Below the pieces are notes generated by a model. The model searched no databases. It was given only the letters and a program-made list of their open reading frames with translations, and had not been told where the DNA came from. From ZC4RG30 sp965652645 (GTDB taxonomy: Bacteria > Pseudomonadota > Gammaproteobacteria > Steroidobacterales > Steroidobacteraceae), in the NCBI GenBank assembly GCA_965652645.1, contig CBFGXE010000005.1:1-64000 (forward strand): a stretch of DNA of 64,000 nucleotides, given 5' to 3'. How positions within the stretch are numbered: position 1 is the stretch's first letter; each line of letters begins with the position of its first letter. The translations under genes and the position numbers were made by a program. Positions 54,005-63,215 of the stretch are shown here, one piece after another.

Positions 54005-57000
54005 TCAGTCCACCCACACCCGCGCGTTGCGGAACATGCGCATCCAGCCGCTGTATTCGCCCTGCATTTCCGGGGGATACCAGGACTGCTGCGATATCCG
54101 GAAAGAGCGTTCCGGATGCGGCATCGTGACCAGCACGCGCCCGTCGCGGCTGGTGACCGCGGCGATGCCGTCGGGAGAACCGTTGGGATTGGCGGGATAG
54201 GTGCCGGCCACGCGGCCGCGGCCATCCACGTAGCGGAAGGCCAGCTGGCATTGCGCCAGCAGCGCGCGGCGCGCTTCGTCGGTGGCGAATTCCGCGCGGC
54301 CCTCGCCATGCGCCACGGCGATGGGCAGGCGCGAGCCGGCCATGCCGGCGAGCAGCACCGACGGGGATTCCAGGATCTCCACCAGGCTGAAGCGGCCCTC
54401 GAACTGCTCGATGCGGTTGCGCACGAAACGCGGCCAGTGTTCGGTGCCCGGCACCAGCTCCTTCAGGGCCGCCATCATCTGGCAGCCATTGCACACGCCG
54501 AGGGTGAAGGTGTCGCCGCGCTCGAAGAAACGCGCGAACTCCTCGCGCGCGCGGCCGTGGAAGAGGATAGACTTGGCCCAGCCCTCCCCCGCGCCCAGCA
54601 CGTCGCCATAGGAAAATCCGCCGCAGGCCACCAGGCCGCGGAAGTCCCTGAGGTTGCGGCCCGCATCCAGCAGGTCGGTCATGTGCACGTCATGCGGCTC
54701 GAAGCCGGCCATGTCGAGCACCGCGCCCATCTCCACCTGGCTGTTCACGCCCTGCTCGCGCAGCACGGCCACCTTCGGGCGTGCGCCGCGATTCACGTAG
54801 GGCGCGGCGACATCCTCCTGCGGATCGAAGGCCAAGGCCACATGCAGGCCGGGATCCTCCGTGTCCAGCTGCGCGGCGAATTCCTCGCGCGCGGACTGCG
54901 GCTCGTCGCGCAGCAGGCGCATGCGGTGCGAGGTCTCGCTCCAGGCGCGGCGCGCCTCCACCCAGCCGAGCCTGAGCGTTGCCCCGCCCGCCTGCAGCGA
55001 CAGCAGAAGGTCGGCGTGCGGACTGCCGATGTCATGGATGCACCCACCCAGGCCCTGCGCTGCGAACAGGCCGGTGACTTCCGCCACGTCGCCGCTGCGC
55101 ACCTGCAGCACGGCGCCGGCCTCCTCGGCGAACAGCAGTGCCGCGGCCGGCATCGCGCCCGGCAGTTCCACCGCGAGGCCGCAATGCGAGGCAAAGGCCA
55201 TCTCCGCCAGCGTGGTGAACACGCCGCCATCCGAGACATCGTGGTAGGCCAGCACCAGCTGGCGCGCCCGTGCCGCCTGCAGCGCGGCCGCAAACCCCTT
55301 CAGCAACGCCGGGTCATCGAGGTCGGGGGTCAGCTCGCCCAGCCGGCCGTACACCTGCGCGAGGATGGAGGCACCAAGGCGGGCCTTGCCGCATCCCAGG
55401 TCGACCCACAGCAGGCGCGTGGCGCCCACGTCGGTGCGCAGCAGCGGCGTCAGCGTGCGCCGCACGTCGCCAGCCGGCGCAAATGCCGAGACGATCAGCG
55501 ACACCGGCGCCACCACTGACTTCGCCTCCCCGCCCTCGCGCCACGCCGTCTTCATCGACAGCGAGTCCTTGCCCACCGGGATGGCGATGCCCAGGGCCGG
55601 GCACAGTTCCATGCCCACCGCACGCACGGCGTCGAACAGCGCCGCGTCCTCGCCCGGCTCCCCGCAGGCTGCCATCCAGTTGGCCGACAGGCGGATGTCA
55701 CCCAGCCGCGCGATGTCGGCGGCCAGGATGTTGGTGACGGCCTCGGTAACGGCCATCCGCGCGGCGGCTGCCGGATCGAGCAGCGACAGCGGCGTGCGCT
55801 CGCCCATGGCCATGGCTTCGCCCGCGTGCCCGAAGTAGTCGCTGGAAGTCACGGCCACGTCGGCCACCGGCACCTGCCAGGGACCGACCATCTGGTCGCG
55901 GCTGATCTGGCCCCCGACCGAACGGTCGCCGATGCTGATCAGGAAGGTCTTGTCGGCCACCGCCGGATGGGACAGCACGCGCAGCGCCGCGTCCCGCAGG
56001 TCCACTTCCGTGGCGCCGAAGGCATCTGCCGGCCCCGCCTGGCGCCGCACGTCGCGCTGCATGCGTGGCGGCTTGCCGAGCAGCACATCGATGGGCATGT
56101 CCACTGGCCGGTTGCCGAATCCGGTGTCGTGCACCGTGAGCACGCCGTCATCGGTGAGGCGGCCGATCACTGCGTACGGACAGCGCTCGCGGCGCGCGAT
56201 CTCCTCGAAACGGGCCAGCCCCGCCTCGGAAACCGCGAGCACATAACGCTCCTGCGCCTCGTTGCACCAGATTTCCAGCGGCGACATGCCGGGCTCGGCA
56301 TTGGGCACGGCCCGCAGCTGCACCTGCGCCCCGCGATGGCTGTGCGCCACCGCCTCCGGCACGGCATTCGACAGTCCGCCTGCGCCCACGTCGTGGATCA
56401 GCTGGATGGGATTCTCCCCTCCCAGCGCCCAGCAGCCATCGATCACTTCCTGCGCGCGCCGCTGGATCTCCGGGTTGCCGCGCTGCACGGAGGCGAAGTC
56501 CAGCTCCGCATGCGAGGCACCGCTGGTCATCGACGAGGCCGCGCCGCCGCCCAGGCCGATCAGCATGGCCGGGCCGCCCAGCACCACCAGGTGCGCGCCC
56601 ACCGGCACCTCTCCCTTCAGCGCGTGCTGGCGGCGCACATTGCCCATGCCGCCGGCGATCATGATGGGCTTGTGGTAGCCGCGGGCCCCGGAGTCATCGA
56701 GCACGTGCTCGAAGCTGCGGAAATACCCGGCGATGCACGGCCGGCCGAATTCGTTGTTGAAGGCCGCCGCACCCAGCGGCGCCTCGATCATGATGTCCAG
56801 CGCGCTGACAATGCGGTCGGGCTTGCCCACCGTGCGTTCCCAGGGCTGCTCGAAACCGGGGATGCGCAGGTTGGAGACCGTGTAGCCGACCAGTCCCGCC
56901 TTCGGCTTGGCGCCCAGCCCCGTCGCACCCTCGTCGCGGATCTCGCCACCGGAGCCCGTGGAGGCACCGGGGAACGGCGAGATCGCCGTCGGGTGGTTGT

Positions 57001-57880
57001 GGGTCTCCACCTTCATCAGGATGTCGATGGGCTCCTCGTGCGCGCCGTACACGCCGGTGTGCGGATCGGCGAAATAACGGCGGCCCTGCGGGCCCTGGAT
57101 CACCGCGGCATTGTCCTTGTAGGCGGACAGCACCCCTTCGGGTGCATGCGCATGGGTATTGCGGATCATGCCGAACAGCGACTTCTCCTGCCGCTGCCCG
57201 TCGACGATGAACTCCGCGTTGAAGATCTTGTGGCGGCAGTGCTCGGAGTTCGCCTGCGCGAACATCATCAACTCCACGTCGGTGGGATCGCGTCCCAGCC
57301 GCGTGAAGCTCTCGTGCAGGTAGGCGATCTCCTCGGCGCTGAGCGCCAGGCCCATCTCCCGGTTGGCGCGCTCGAGGGCCTCGAGGCCGCGCGCCACCGT
57401 GCCCAGCGGCTTCGGCTGCCCGGCCGTGAACAGCACCGCCAGGTCGGCGCCGGCATCGAGCACCACCTCGGTCATGCGATCGTGCAGCAGTGCAGCCACC
57501 GCCGCGCGCTGGGCGGAAGTGAGTGGCGCTTCAAGCTCCAGGTGGAAGCCCACGCCGCGCTCCACCCGCCGCAGCCAGTCAAGGCCGCACACGTGGGCGA
57601 TGTCGGTGGCCTTGCTCGACCAGGGCGAGATGGTGCCGGGTCGCGGCACCACCAGCAGCGCCTCGCCGGCCGGCAGGTCATCGCCATGGCGCGGTCCGTA
57701 CCTCAGCAGCGCAGCGAGCTTCCGCCGGCCTTCGGCATCCGGCTCGCGCGCGCAATCGGCAAGGTGCACGAAACGGCTGGCGAGGGCGCGCAGGCCCGGG
57801 GCCGCGGCCTGCAGGCGCGGCAGCAGCTTGGCAAGGCGGAAATCGCTGTGGGCGGGGCCGCCGGGGAGCTGGAGGATCAC
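54005..57880 (-). CDS. purL: Phosphoribosylformylglycinamidine synthase
   Basis: PurL (large type) converts FGAR, glutamine and ATP to FGAM in purine synthesis. The GTG at 57880 was chosen because VILQLPGGPAHSDFRLAKLL then aligns with the E. coli start MEILRGSPALSAFRINKLL and gives 1291 residues against 1295. A TTG 14 codons upstream is the alternative. Signatures: RPGTISPWSSKATDIAH, MKVETHNHPTAISPFPG and GGEIRDEGATG. The C-terminal glutaminase has Cys in LGVCNGCQMM, HGEGRAEF and MPHPERSFR. A 31-codon ORF ends on its start codon. Confidence 0.96.
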   Translation of the reverse strand: MILQLPGGPAHSDFRLAKLLPRLQAAAPGLRALASRFVHLADCAREPDAEGRRKLAALLRYGPRHGDDLPAGEALLVVPRPGTISPWSSKATDIAHVCGLDWLRRVERGVGFHLELEAPLTSAQRAAVAALLHDRMTEVVLDAGADLAVLFTAGQPKPLGTVARGLEALERANREMGLALSAEEIAYLHESFTRLGRDPTDVELMMFAQANSEHCRHKIFNAEFIVDGQRQEKSLFGMIRNTHAHAPEGVLSAYKDNAAVIQGPQGRRYFADPHTGVYGAHEEPIDILMKVETHNHPTAISPFPGASTGSGGEIRDEGATGLGAKPKAGLVGYTVSNLRIPGFEQPWERTVGKPDRIVSALDIMIEAPLGAAAFNNEFGRPCIAGYFRSFEHVLDDSGARGYHKPIMIAGGMGNVRRQHALKGEVPVGAHLVVLGGPAMLIGLGGGAASSMTSGASHAELDFASVQRGNPEIQRRAQEVIDGCWALGGENPIQLIHDVGAGGLSNAVPEAVAHSHRGAQVQLRAVPNAEPGMSPLEIWCNEAQERYVLAVSEAGLARFEEIARRERCPYAVIGRLTDDGVLTVHDTGFGNRPVDMPIDVLLGKPPRMQRDVRRQAGPADAFGATEVDLRDAALRVLSHPAVADKTFLISIGDRSVGGQISRDQMVGPWQVPVADVAVTSSDYFGHAGEAMAMGERTPLSLLDPAAAARMAVTEAVTNILAADIARLGDIRLSANWMAACGEPGEDAALFDAVRAVGMELCPALGIAIPVGKDSLSMKTAWREGGEAKSVVAPVSLIVSAFAPAGDVRRTLTPLLRTDVGATRLLWVDLGCGKARLGASILAQVYGRLGELTPDLDDPALLKGFAAALQAARARQLVLAYHDVSDGGVFTTLAEMAFASHCGLAVELPGAMPAAALLFAEEAGAVLQVRSGDVAEVTGLFAAQGLGGCIHDIGSPHADLLLSLQAGGATLRLGWVEARRAWSETSHRMRLLRDEPQSAREEFAAQLDTEDPGLHVALAFDPQEDVAAPYVNRGARPKVAVLREQGVNSQVEMGAVLDMAGFEPHDVHMTDLLDAGRNLRDFRGLVACGGFSYGDVLGAGEGWAKSILFHGRAREEFARFFERGDTFTLGVCNGCQMMAALKELVPGTEHWPRFVRNRIEQFEGRFSLVEILESPSVLLAGMAGSRLPIAVAHGEGRAEFATDEARRALLAQCQLAFRYVDGRGRVAGTYPANPNGSPDGIAAVTSRDGRVLVTMPHPERSFRISQQSWYPPEMQGEYSGWMRMFRNARVWVD

Positions 57881-57972
57881 GTCGGGACTGGCGCCTGGCG
57901 GGCCCCGGAAATGGCCGCGCAAAGACTGTCCTGGTTCACGAACTGGACCGTGAAAATGTGATGTGTTGCCAT
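57877..57972 (-). CDS. Possible 31-codon leader ORF coupled to purL
   Basis: An ATG at 57972 opens 31 codons (beginning MATHHIFTVQF) ending in TGA at 57877-57879. The stop overlaps the proposed purL GTG start (GTGA). A GGAAAA box six to ten bases upstream of its ATG could bind ribosomes, whereas the purL GTG itself lacks a visible SD. Reinitiation after this ORF would explain purL translation. The peptide has no recognisable features. A chance ORF cannot be excluded. Confidence 0.3.
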   Translation of the reverse strand: MATHHIFTVQFVNQDSLCAAISGARQAPVPT

Positions 57973-58047
57973 AGTTTTCCGGGAAGCGGCAGCGCTCCGG
58001 CCGCAGCCCATTATAGTGCAGGTTCGTCAGCGAAGTTCCGGCGGCCC

Positions 58048-59244
58048 ATGGCCCTGCGCCTCGAAATCATCAGTCCCCAGCGGCAGAAACTCGGTGCCCG
58101 CGGCAGCATCGTGCTGGGCGTCGCCGGGGGCAGCATCGGCCGTGCGCTGGACAATGACTGGGCCCTGCCGGACGCGCACCGCTTCCTCTCCGGCCACCAT
58201 GCCCGCATCCACTTCCGCGCCGGCCACTACATCGTCGAGGACGTGAGCAGCAACGGCGTGTTCGTGAACGAGGCCACCAAGCCGCTGGGCAAGCGCGGCA
58301 TCCATCGCCTGGCCGCCGGCGACGTGCTGCGCATGGGCGAATACCGCATCCTGGTGCGCATCGACGAGGATGATCCGGCCGCGGCGCCGCCGCCAGGCGC
58401 CTCCACCATGGCCAACCTGACAGTGCAGAACGTGGTGCCCCTGCGCGTGCCCGGCTCGCAGCGTGATCCGCGGCGCGGCGGCGAGGACCTGGGCCACGCC
58501 CTGGACATCGAATCGCTCATTCCCGAAAGCACGGTGGCTCCCCTGCCGCCCCGCACCGCCACCACCCCGCTACGCGACAGCAATGACTCCGGTTCGATGA
58601 CGGGCAGCGAGGCGGCGATTTCTTCCGCTGCCGCCGGCTCGATGCAGGATCGCGTCAACCGCCTGCGCGCGGCGGCGCGCGCGCGCCTGGACGGCACCTC
58701 GCCACCGCTGGCCCTGCAGGGCGGCATGCAGGCCTTCTGCCGCGGCGCGGGCATCGACGGCGAGCGCATCCCCGTCACCAGCGATGCACAGGCCCTGCAC
58801 CTGGCCGGCCGCCTGCTGCGCGAGGCACTCGTGGGCCTGAAGGAAATCCTGCGCGTGCAGACCGCCTTCGACGACCACTACGGCATCGGCCACGAGACGC
58901 CGGAAGGCCGCTCGCCGCTGGACATGGGCGTGGACGACTACCTTGCCGAGCTGATCACCGGCCACGAGCAGCGCCGGCTCGATGCGGTGATCAGCCTGCG
59001 CGAGCAGTTTGCCGCCATCGCCCGCCATGGCGCGGCGCTGGACCCGGCGCTGCAGAGCGCGCTGCGGCTGTTCGTCGGGCACCTGGATCCGGCCCGCATG
59101 CAGGGCATCCCGCCCGAGCAGGCGCTGGCCCGCTACCGCGACCTCTACGCCAATCTGCTGCGCGCCCCCGAGGGCGAAGTGCCCCACCTGTTCATGGAGG
59201 CGCTGGCGCAGGCCTACCTGGAGGCGCGCGGACGCCGTTCCTGA
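58048..59244 (+). CDS. TagH-like FHA-domain protein, orphan T6SS component
   Basis: A 398-residue cytoplasmic protein with an N-terminal FHA phosphothreonine-binding domain (residues about 25-95: SIGRALDNDW, LSGHHARIHF, DVSSNGVFVN). A Pro/Ser/Thr-rich linker follows, then a helical C-terminal domain (about 225-398) matching the TagH/ImpI C-terminal region of type VI secretion (ALHLAGRLLREALVGLKEIL, PLDMGVDDYLAELI). In T6SS, TagH is phosphorylated by PpkA and helps trigger assembly. No other T6SS gene is in the window. Two Hanks-type kinases lie elsewhere in it, without evidence of a link. Start ATG at 58048. Confidence 0.82.
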   Translation: MALRLEIISPQRQKLGARGSIVLGVAGGSIGRALDNDWALPDAHRFLSGHHARIHFRAGHYIVEDVSSNGVFVNEATKPLGKRGIHRLAAGDVLRMGEYRILVRIDEDDPAAAPPPGASTMANLTVQNVVPLRVPGSQRDPRRGGEDLGHALDIESLIPESTVAPLPPRTATTPLRDSNDSGSMTGSEAAISSAAAGSMQDRVNRLRAAARARLDGTSPPLALQGGMQAFCRGAGIDGERIPVTSDAQALHLAGRLLREALVGLKEILRVQTAFDDHYGIGHETPEGRSPLDMGVDDYLAELITGHEQRRLDAVISLREQFAAIARHGAALDPALQSALRLFVGHLDPARMQGIPPEQALARYRDLYANLLRAPEGEVPHLFMEALAQAYLEARGRRS

Positions 59245-59325
59245 GAATCCGGTTGCCGCGACGTCGCGCGACCGGATAATGCCGTGGCCCCGGGAACCCC
59301 ATCCCCATCCGAGAGTCCAGGACCG

Positions 59326-59676
59326 ATGCTGCGCACCATGCTCCAGGCCAAACTGCACCGCGTGCGGGTCACCGAAGCCGACCTGCACTACGAGGGTTCC
59401 TGCGGCATCGACCAGGCGCTGCTGGAGGCCTCCGGCATGCGCGCCAACCAGTACATCGAGATCTACAACATCGCCAACGGCGAGCGCTTCACCACCTACA
59501 TCATCGAGGCACCGCGCGGCTCCGGCATCATCTCGCTGAATGGCGCGGCTGCCCGCAAGGCGATGGTGGGTGACCTGCTGATCATCTGCACCTACGCGCA
59601 GTACAGCGAGGAGGAGCTGGCCACGCACCGGCCGGTGGTGGTGCTGGTCGACGGCAACAACCAGCCGCGCGCCTGA
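59326..59676 (+). CDS. panD: Aspartate 1-decarboxylase
   Basis: PanD makes beta-alanine from aspartate for pantothenate and CoA. The proenzyme self-cleaves before Ser25 in HYEGSCGID, giving a pyruvoyl group; the start MLRTMLQAKLHRVRVT at 59326 places Ser at exactly 25. The YNIANGERFTTYIIE and GIISLNGAAARK segments form the active site. At 116 residues it is shorter than the 126 of E. coli. panB and panC are absent from the window. A hairpin spans its stop codon. Confidence 0.96.
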   Translation: MLRTMLQAKLHRVRVTEADLHYEGSCGIDQALLEASGMRANQYIEIYNIANGERFTTYIIEAPRGSGIISLNGAAARKAMVGDLLIICTYAQYSEEELATHRPVVVLVDGNNQPRA

Positions 59677-59685
59677 ACGGCGCGC
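59667..59685. terminator. Hairpin between convergent panD and spt
   Basis: GCGCGCC (59667-59673) and GGCGCGC (59679-59685) pair perfectly around TGAAC, overlapping the panD stop and ending five bases before the spt stop. No T-run follows; a bidirectional role is possible. Confidence 0.4.
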
Positions 59686-59689
59686 AGCC

Positions 59690-60892
59690 TCAGGCAGCGG
59701 CGGTCTTCGCGGCCGGCAGCAGCCGGCCGAGCACGTCGATCATGCGATCCACCTGCGCGTCACTGTGCGCGGCCGACAGGCTGATGCGCACGATGAAGAG
59801 GCCGGCAGGCGTCGACGGCGGCACCATCAGGTTGGTGTAGATGCCCTCGTCAAGCAGGCCCTTCCACAGGTTGATGGCCGACTCGCGATGGTTGAACAGC
59901 AGCGCCGTCACCGGGCCGGGATCAGGCGAACCCAGGCGGTAGCCGATCTGCTGCATGGCGGCGTGGAAGCGGCGCGCATGGCGCCAGAGCTGCCCGCGCA
60001 GGTCATCGCCGTTGAGCAACCGCTGCAAGGCCGCGCGCGCGGCCGCGATGACGGGCGGCGGTGGCGAGGCGGTGAAGATATAGGGACGGCTGGCCAGGCG
60101 CAGCAGCTCCATTTCCGGATGGCGGCTGACGCAGAAGCCGCCCACGCCACCCAGGCTCTTCGAGAAGGTGCCGACGATGAAATCCACGCGGTCCAGCAGG
60201 TCGAGCTCGGCGCAGATGCCAAGGCCCTTCGGCCCGAACATGCCGAAGGAATGCGCCTCGTCGACGATGATCATCGCGCCGTAGCGCTCCTTCACCTCGA
60301 CGAATTCCTCCAGCGGCGCGCGGTCGCCCAGCACGCTGTAGAGGCTCTCCACCACTACCAGCGTGCGCTTCGCATCCTCGCCCATGCGCTCCAGGCGCCG
60401 CGCGAGGTTGTCAGGATCGTTGTGGCGGAAGCGGATGGTGGTCGCCGCCGACAGCTTGCAGGCATCGTGGATGCTCGCGTGCCCGTCGGCATCCACCAGC
60501 AGGAACTCGTCCTGCCCGGCAAGCGCCGAGATGGCGCCCAGGTTGGCCTGGTAGCCGGTGGAGAAGACGATGCTGGAGGGATAACCGAATGCGGCCCCGA
60601 ACTCGCGCTCCAGCAGCCGGTGCGCGGCGTAGTTGCCGCTGGCCATGCGCGAGCCGGTGGTGCCGGTGCCCAGCGTGTTGATGGCCTCGATGGCCGCGGC
60701 CCGCGTCTCGGGCGCGAAGGTGAGGCCGAGGTAGTTGTTGGTGCCGGCAAGCAGCACACGCCGGCCGTCGATGAAGGCCTCGGTGGCCGACTCGATCTGG
60801 TCCATGGGAGTGGCCACCGAGGGCACGGCGCTGCGCGCGGCCAGCGCATCGCGCAGTTCCGCCTGCGGCGCGAACTTCTCGAAGAGTGTCAT
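59690..60892 (-). CDS. spt: Serine palmitoyltransferase-like alpha-oxoamine synthase
   Basis: A 400-residue PLP enzyme that condenses serine with a long-chain acyl thioester to 3-ketosphinganine. The PLP lysine is in GTFSKSLGGVGGF, with DADGHASIHD (His stacking on PLP) and DEAHSFGMFG. The segments LASRPYIFTAS and FSTGYQANLG follow the Sphingomonas paucimobilis enzyme more closely than KBL or BioF. The start at 60892 overlaps the acp stop (ATGA). The adjacent acyl carrier protein and acyl-ACP synthetase support sphingolipid rather than biotin or haem synthesis. BioF remains a weaker alternative. Confidence 0.88.
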   Translation of the reverse strand: MTLFEKFAPQAELRDALAARSAVPSVATPMDQIESATEAFIDGRRVLLAGTNNYLGLTFAPETRAAAIEAINTLGTGTTGSRMASGNYAAHRLLEREFGAAFGYPSSIVFSTGYQANLGAISALAGQDEFLLVDADGHASIHDACKLSAATTIRFRHNDPDNLARRLERMGEDAKRTLVVVESLYSVLGDRAPLEEFVEVKERYGAMIIVDEAHSFGMFGPKGLGICAELDLLDRVDFIVGTFSKSLGGVGGFCVSRHPEMELLRLASRPYIFTASPPPPVIAAARAALQRLLNGDDLRGQLWRHARRFHAAMQQIGYRLGSPDPGPVTALLFNHRESAINLWKGLLDEGIYTNLMVPPSTPAGLFIVRISLSAAHSDAQVDRMIDVLGRLLPAAKTAAA

Positions 60893-61137
60893 GTGTTGCC
60901 CACCACGCGCCGCACGCTCTCGCACAGCTGGTCCAGCGTGCGCGCCTCGGCAATCATTGCCACGGGAATGGAGATGTCGAGGCGGTCCTCGATCTCCATG
61001 ATCATGTCCATCACCTGGGCGGAATCCAGTCCCAGCTCGCTGGCCAGGTGCGTGCTGCCCGCCACCACCCCGATATCGGGGCAGGCGATCTTCAATGCCT
61101 CCCGGACGACGGACTCGACGCGATCAGGACTGCTCAA
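60889..61137 (-). CDS. Acyl carrier protein of the spt cluster
   Basis: An 82-residue ACP. The phosphopantetheine serine is in LGLDSAQVMDMIMEIEDRL near residue 38, the canonical DS motif. The following acidic helix II (EIEDRL) is the partner-binding surface. The start is TTG at 61137, with no ATG available. Its stop overlaps the spt ATG. In Caulobacter a dedicated ACP is encoded next to spt and presents the acyl chain to it, and the same role is inferred here. Confidence 0.9.
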   Translation of the reverse strand: MSSPDRVESVVREALKIACPDIGVVAGSTHLASELGLDSAQVMDMIMEIEDRLDISIPVAMIAEARTLDQLCESVRRVVGNT

Positions 61138-61161
61138 GATGCACTCACGGCGGTCGCGGCC

Positions 61162-62949
61162 TTACGCCGCCCCGCGACGCCGGCCGCCATCGCTGACCAG
61201 GTAGCGCACGTGCACGGCCTCGCGCAGGCTCTCCTCGCTGTGGCGCTCGAGGAATTCCTTGCGCGTGACACTGCGCGAGAGCTTGCCGGAGGAAGTGCGC
61301 GGCAGCGTGTGCGGCGGCACCAGCTCGATCAGGCAGCGGATGCCGAACTCGATGGAGATGGCCTCGTGCAGGCGATCGGCCAGCTCGGCCTGGCTCTTCG
61401 GGTCGGTCTCGCGGCACTGCACGACCAGCACCGCAACCTCGGTGCCGTCGCTGCCGGGCACGGAGAACGCGGATGCGTCGGTGGGACGCACCTCCGGCTG
61501 CAGCTCGGCCAGGCTCTCGAGGTCCTGCGGCCAGATGTTGCGACCGTTGATGATGAGCAGGTCCTTGGCGCGGCCGGTGAGGTACAGCGCGCCATTGACG
61601 CGGTAACCCAGGTCGCCGGTGTTCAGCCAGCCATCGCCGGAGAGCACCTCGGCGCTGATCTCGGGCAGGTTGTAATAACCCTGCATCACACTGGGGCTGC
61701 GCAGGAAGATGCGGCCCACGCGGCGCTCGGGCAGCACGCGGCCCTGCTCGTCGCGGATCTCCACCTCGAAACCGGGCAGCGGCTTGCCGCACATCACGAA
61801 ACCCTTGCGGCGGCCGGGAGCGCCCTGCTTGTAGACGCGCGCCTCGCCGGTGTCGGACAGCCAGTCGCCATCCACGTAGTCCAGGTGCATGCCCTCGCCC
61901 ACGGGCGAGAAGCTCACCGCCAGCGCGCACTCGGCCATGCCGTAGCAGGGCAGGAAGGCCTTCGGGCTGAATCCGGCCGGCGCCAGCGCCTGGGCGAAGG
62001 CATCCAGCCATTCCTCGTGGATCATCTCGGCGCCCACGCCGGCCACGCGCCAGGCGGAGAGGTCGAGGGATTCGGTATCTTTCTGCGACACGCGGCGCGC
62101 GGCCAGCGCATAACCGAAGGGCGGGCTGAAGGAGATCGTCGTGCGGTTCTGCGACATCAGCTTCAGCCACAGGCGCGGACGCATGGCGAACTCGCGCGAG
62201 CCGAGGAAATCGCAGGAACGCTGCGTGGCCATGCAGCCCAGCACGATGCCCACCAGGCCCATGTCGTGGTAGTAGGGCAGCCACGAGAAGAAGCGGTCTT
62301 CCTGCGTGAGGCGGAAGCCGTGGTTGAAGATGGCCTCCAGGTTATGCATCACCGAGGCCTGCGTGATCATCGTGCCACGCGGGAAACGCGTGCTGCCCGA
62401 GGTGTACTGCAGGTAGGCCAGCTCGTCGGTGCGTGGCGGCGGCGGCAGGTCCCCCAGGTCTTCCAGCGCCTGGAAATCCTCCAGCGTGCCGGCCACCTGC
62501 ACGGAGAGGCCTTCGACAGCCTCACGCAGCAGGTCGATGAAATCTGCGGGAGCAAAGGCTGCAGCGGCACGACAATCCAGCACCATCTGGCGCAGGTGGC
62601 GCACATAGGCCTCGTGTCCGCCGAGGTGGATGGCAGCGGGCAGCGGCACCGGCACGAGGGCCGCGTACTGGCAGGCGTAGAACATCACGGCGAAATCCGG
62701 ATGCGTGTGCGCCACCAGCGCGACGCGTGCGCCGCGACCGAGTCCCTGCAGGCGACGCGCCAGCGCGCGCGCGCGATCACGCAGTTCCCCGTAAGGGAGC
62801 ACCGTAGTGAGGTCACCGCGACCGTTGTAATAGTTGAACCCGGACAGGCCACGCGCGGCATAGTCCAGCGCTTCAGTGAGCGTGGAAAATTCTGCGCGAC
62901 GCAACTCGATGCCACTGGCCGTCGGGGTCGCTACGTTCTGTAAAGCCAA
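61162..62949 (-). CDS. Acyl-ACP synthetase/fatty-acyl-AMP ligase of the spt cluster
   Basis: A 595-residue ANL-superfamily adenylating enzyme. The ATP P-loop is LQYTSGSTRFPRGT near 170. Further motifs are WLPYYHDMGLVG, CYGMAECALA, NTGDLGYRVNGALY (A7-A8) and RTSSGKLSRS with the A10 lysine. It resembles fatty-acyl-AMP ligases that load acyl chains onto ACP (AasR in Caulobacter) rather than CoA ligases. The start is uncertain: TTG at 62949 or at 62961. The frame continues to 63237, but that would overlap the divergent gene. It lies 24 bp before acp, forming aasR-acp-spt. Confidence 0.87.
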   Translation of the reverse strand: MALQNVATPTASGIELRRAEFSTLTEALDYAARGLSGFNYYNGRGDLTTVLPYGELRDRARALARRLQGLGRGARVALVAHTHPDFAVMFYACQYAALVPVPLPAAIHLGGHEAYVRHLRQMVLDCRAAAAFAPADFIDLLREAVEGLSVQVAGTLEDFQALEDLGDLPPPPRTDELAYLQYTSGSTRFPRGTMITQASVMHNLEAIFNHGFRLTQEDRFFSWLPYYHDMGLVGIVLGCMATQRSCDFLGSREFAMRPRLWLKLMSQNRTTISFSPPFGYALAARRVSQKDTESLDLSAWRVAGVGAEMIHEEWLDAFAQALAPAGFSPKAFLPCYGMAECALAVSFSPVGEGMHLDYVDGDWLSDTGEARVYKQGAPGRRKGFVMCGKPLPGFEVEIRDEQGRVLPERRVGRIFLRSPSVMQGYYNLPEISAEVLSGDGWLNTGDLGYRVNGALYLTGRAKDLLIINGRNIWPQDLESLAELQPEVRPTDASAFSVPGSDGTEVAVLVVQCRETDPKSQAELADRLHEAISIEFGIRCLIELVPPHTLPRTSSGKLSRSVTRKEFLERHSEESLREAVHVRYLVSDGGRRRGAA

Positions 62950-63215
62950 GTTACCGTCCAATTTTCGACGCCGGTGAACGGCTCTCCTGTCGGGAATCGA
63001 TGCCAAATTTAGTGTGGCGGAAGCGCCAACGCAATTTAATCGAAACCTGACTGTGATGCACTGCCTGATTCCGGGGCAATACGCAAGTTGGCCTATCAGG
63101 GGACCCCTGAGGGCCGGATAACGCGTCCTGAGCGGCTTCCGGGCCGTGTAACGGGCCCGGGCAAGACCCCGCGCGCCTGTGTACACTGACCGAAATCCAT
63201 TTAACCAACACACCC
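62950..63215. other. Divergent intergenic region, 266 bp
   Basis: This is the largest gap in the window. The half near the synthetase is comparatively AT-rich (62990-63060) with TTTAATT-like stretches that could hold a minus-strand promoter. The half near the nucleotidyltransferase is GC-rich and has TACACT (63182-63187) as a weak plus-strand -10. It also contains the palindrome at 63096-63110. No small ORF with an SD is visible. Confidence 0.4.
63096..63110. promoter_or_regulatory. Perfect 15-bp palindrome between divergent units
   Basis: TCAGGGGACCCCTGA has seven-base arms around a single A. It lies about 150 bp upstream of the synthetase start and 106 bp upstream of the nucleotidyltransferase start. 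No regulator gene for it is in the window. It could be a shared operator. Confidence 0.45.
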
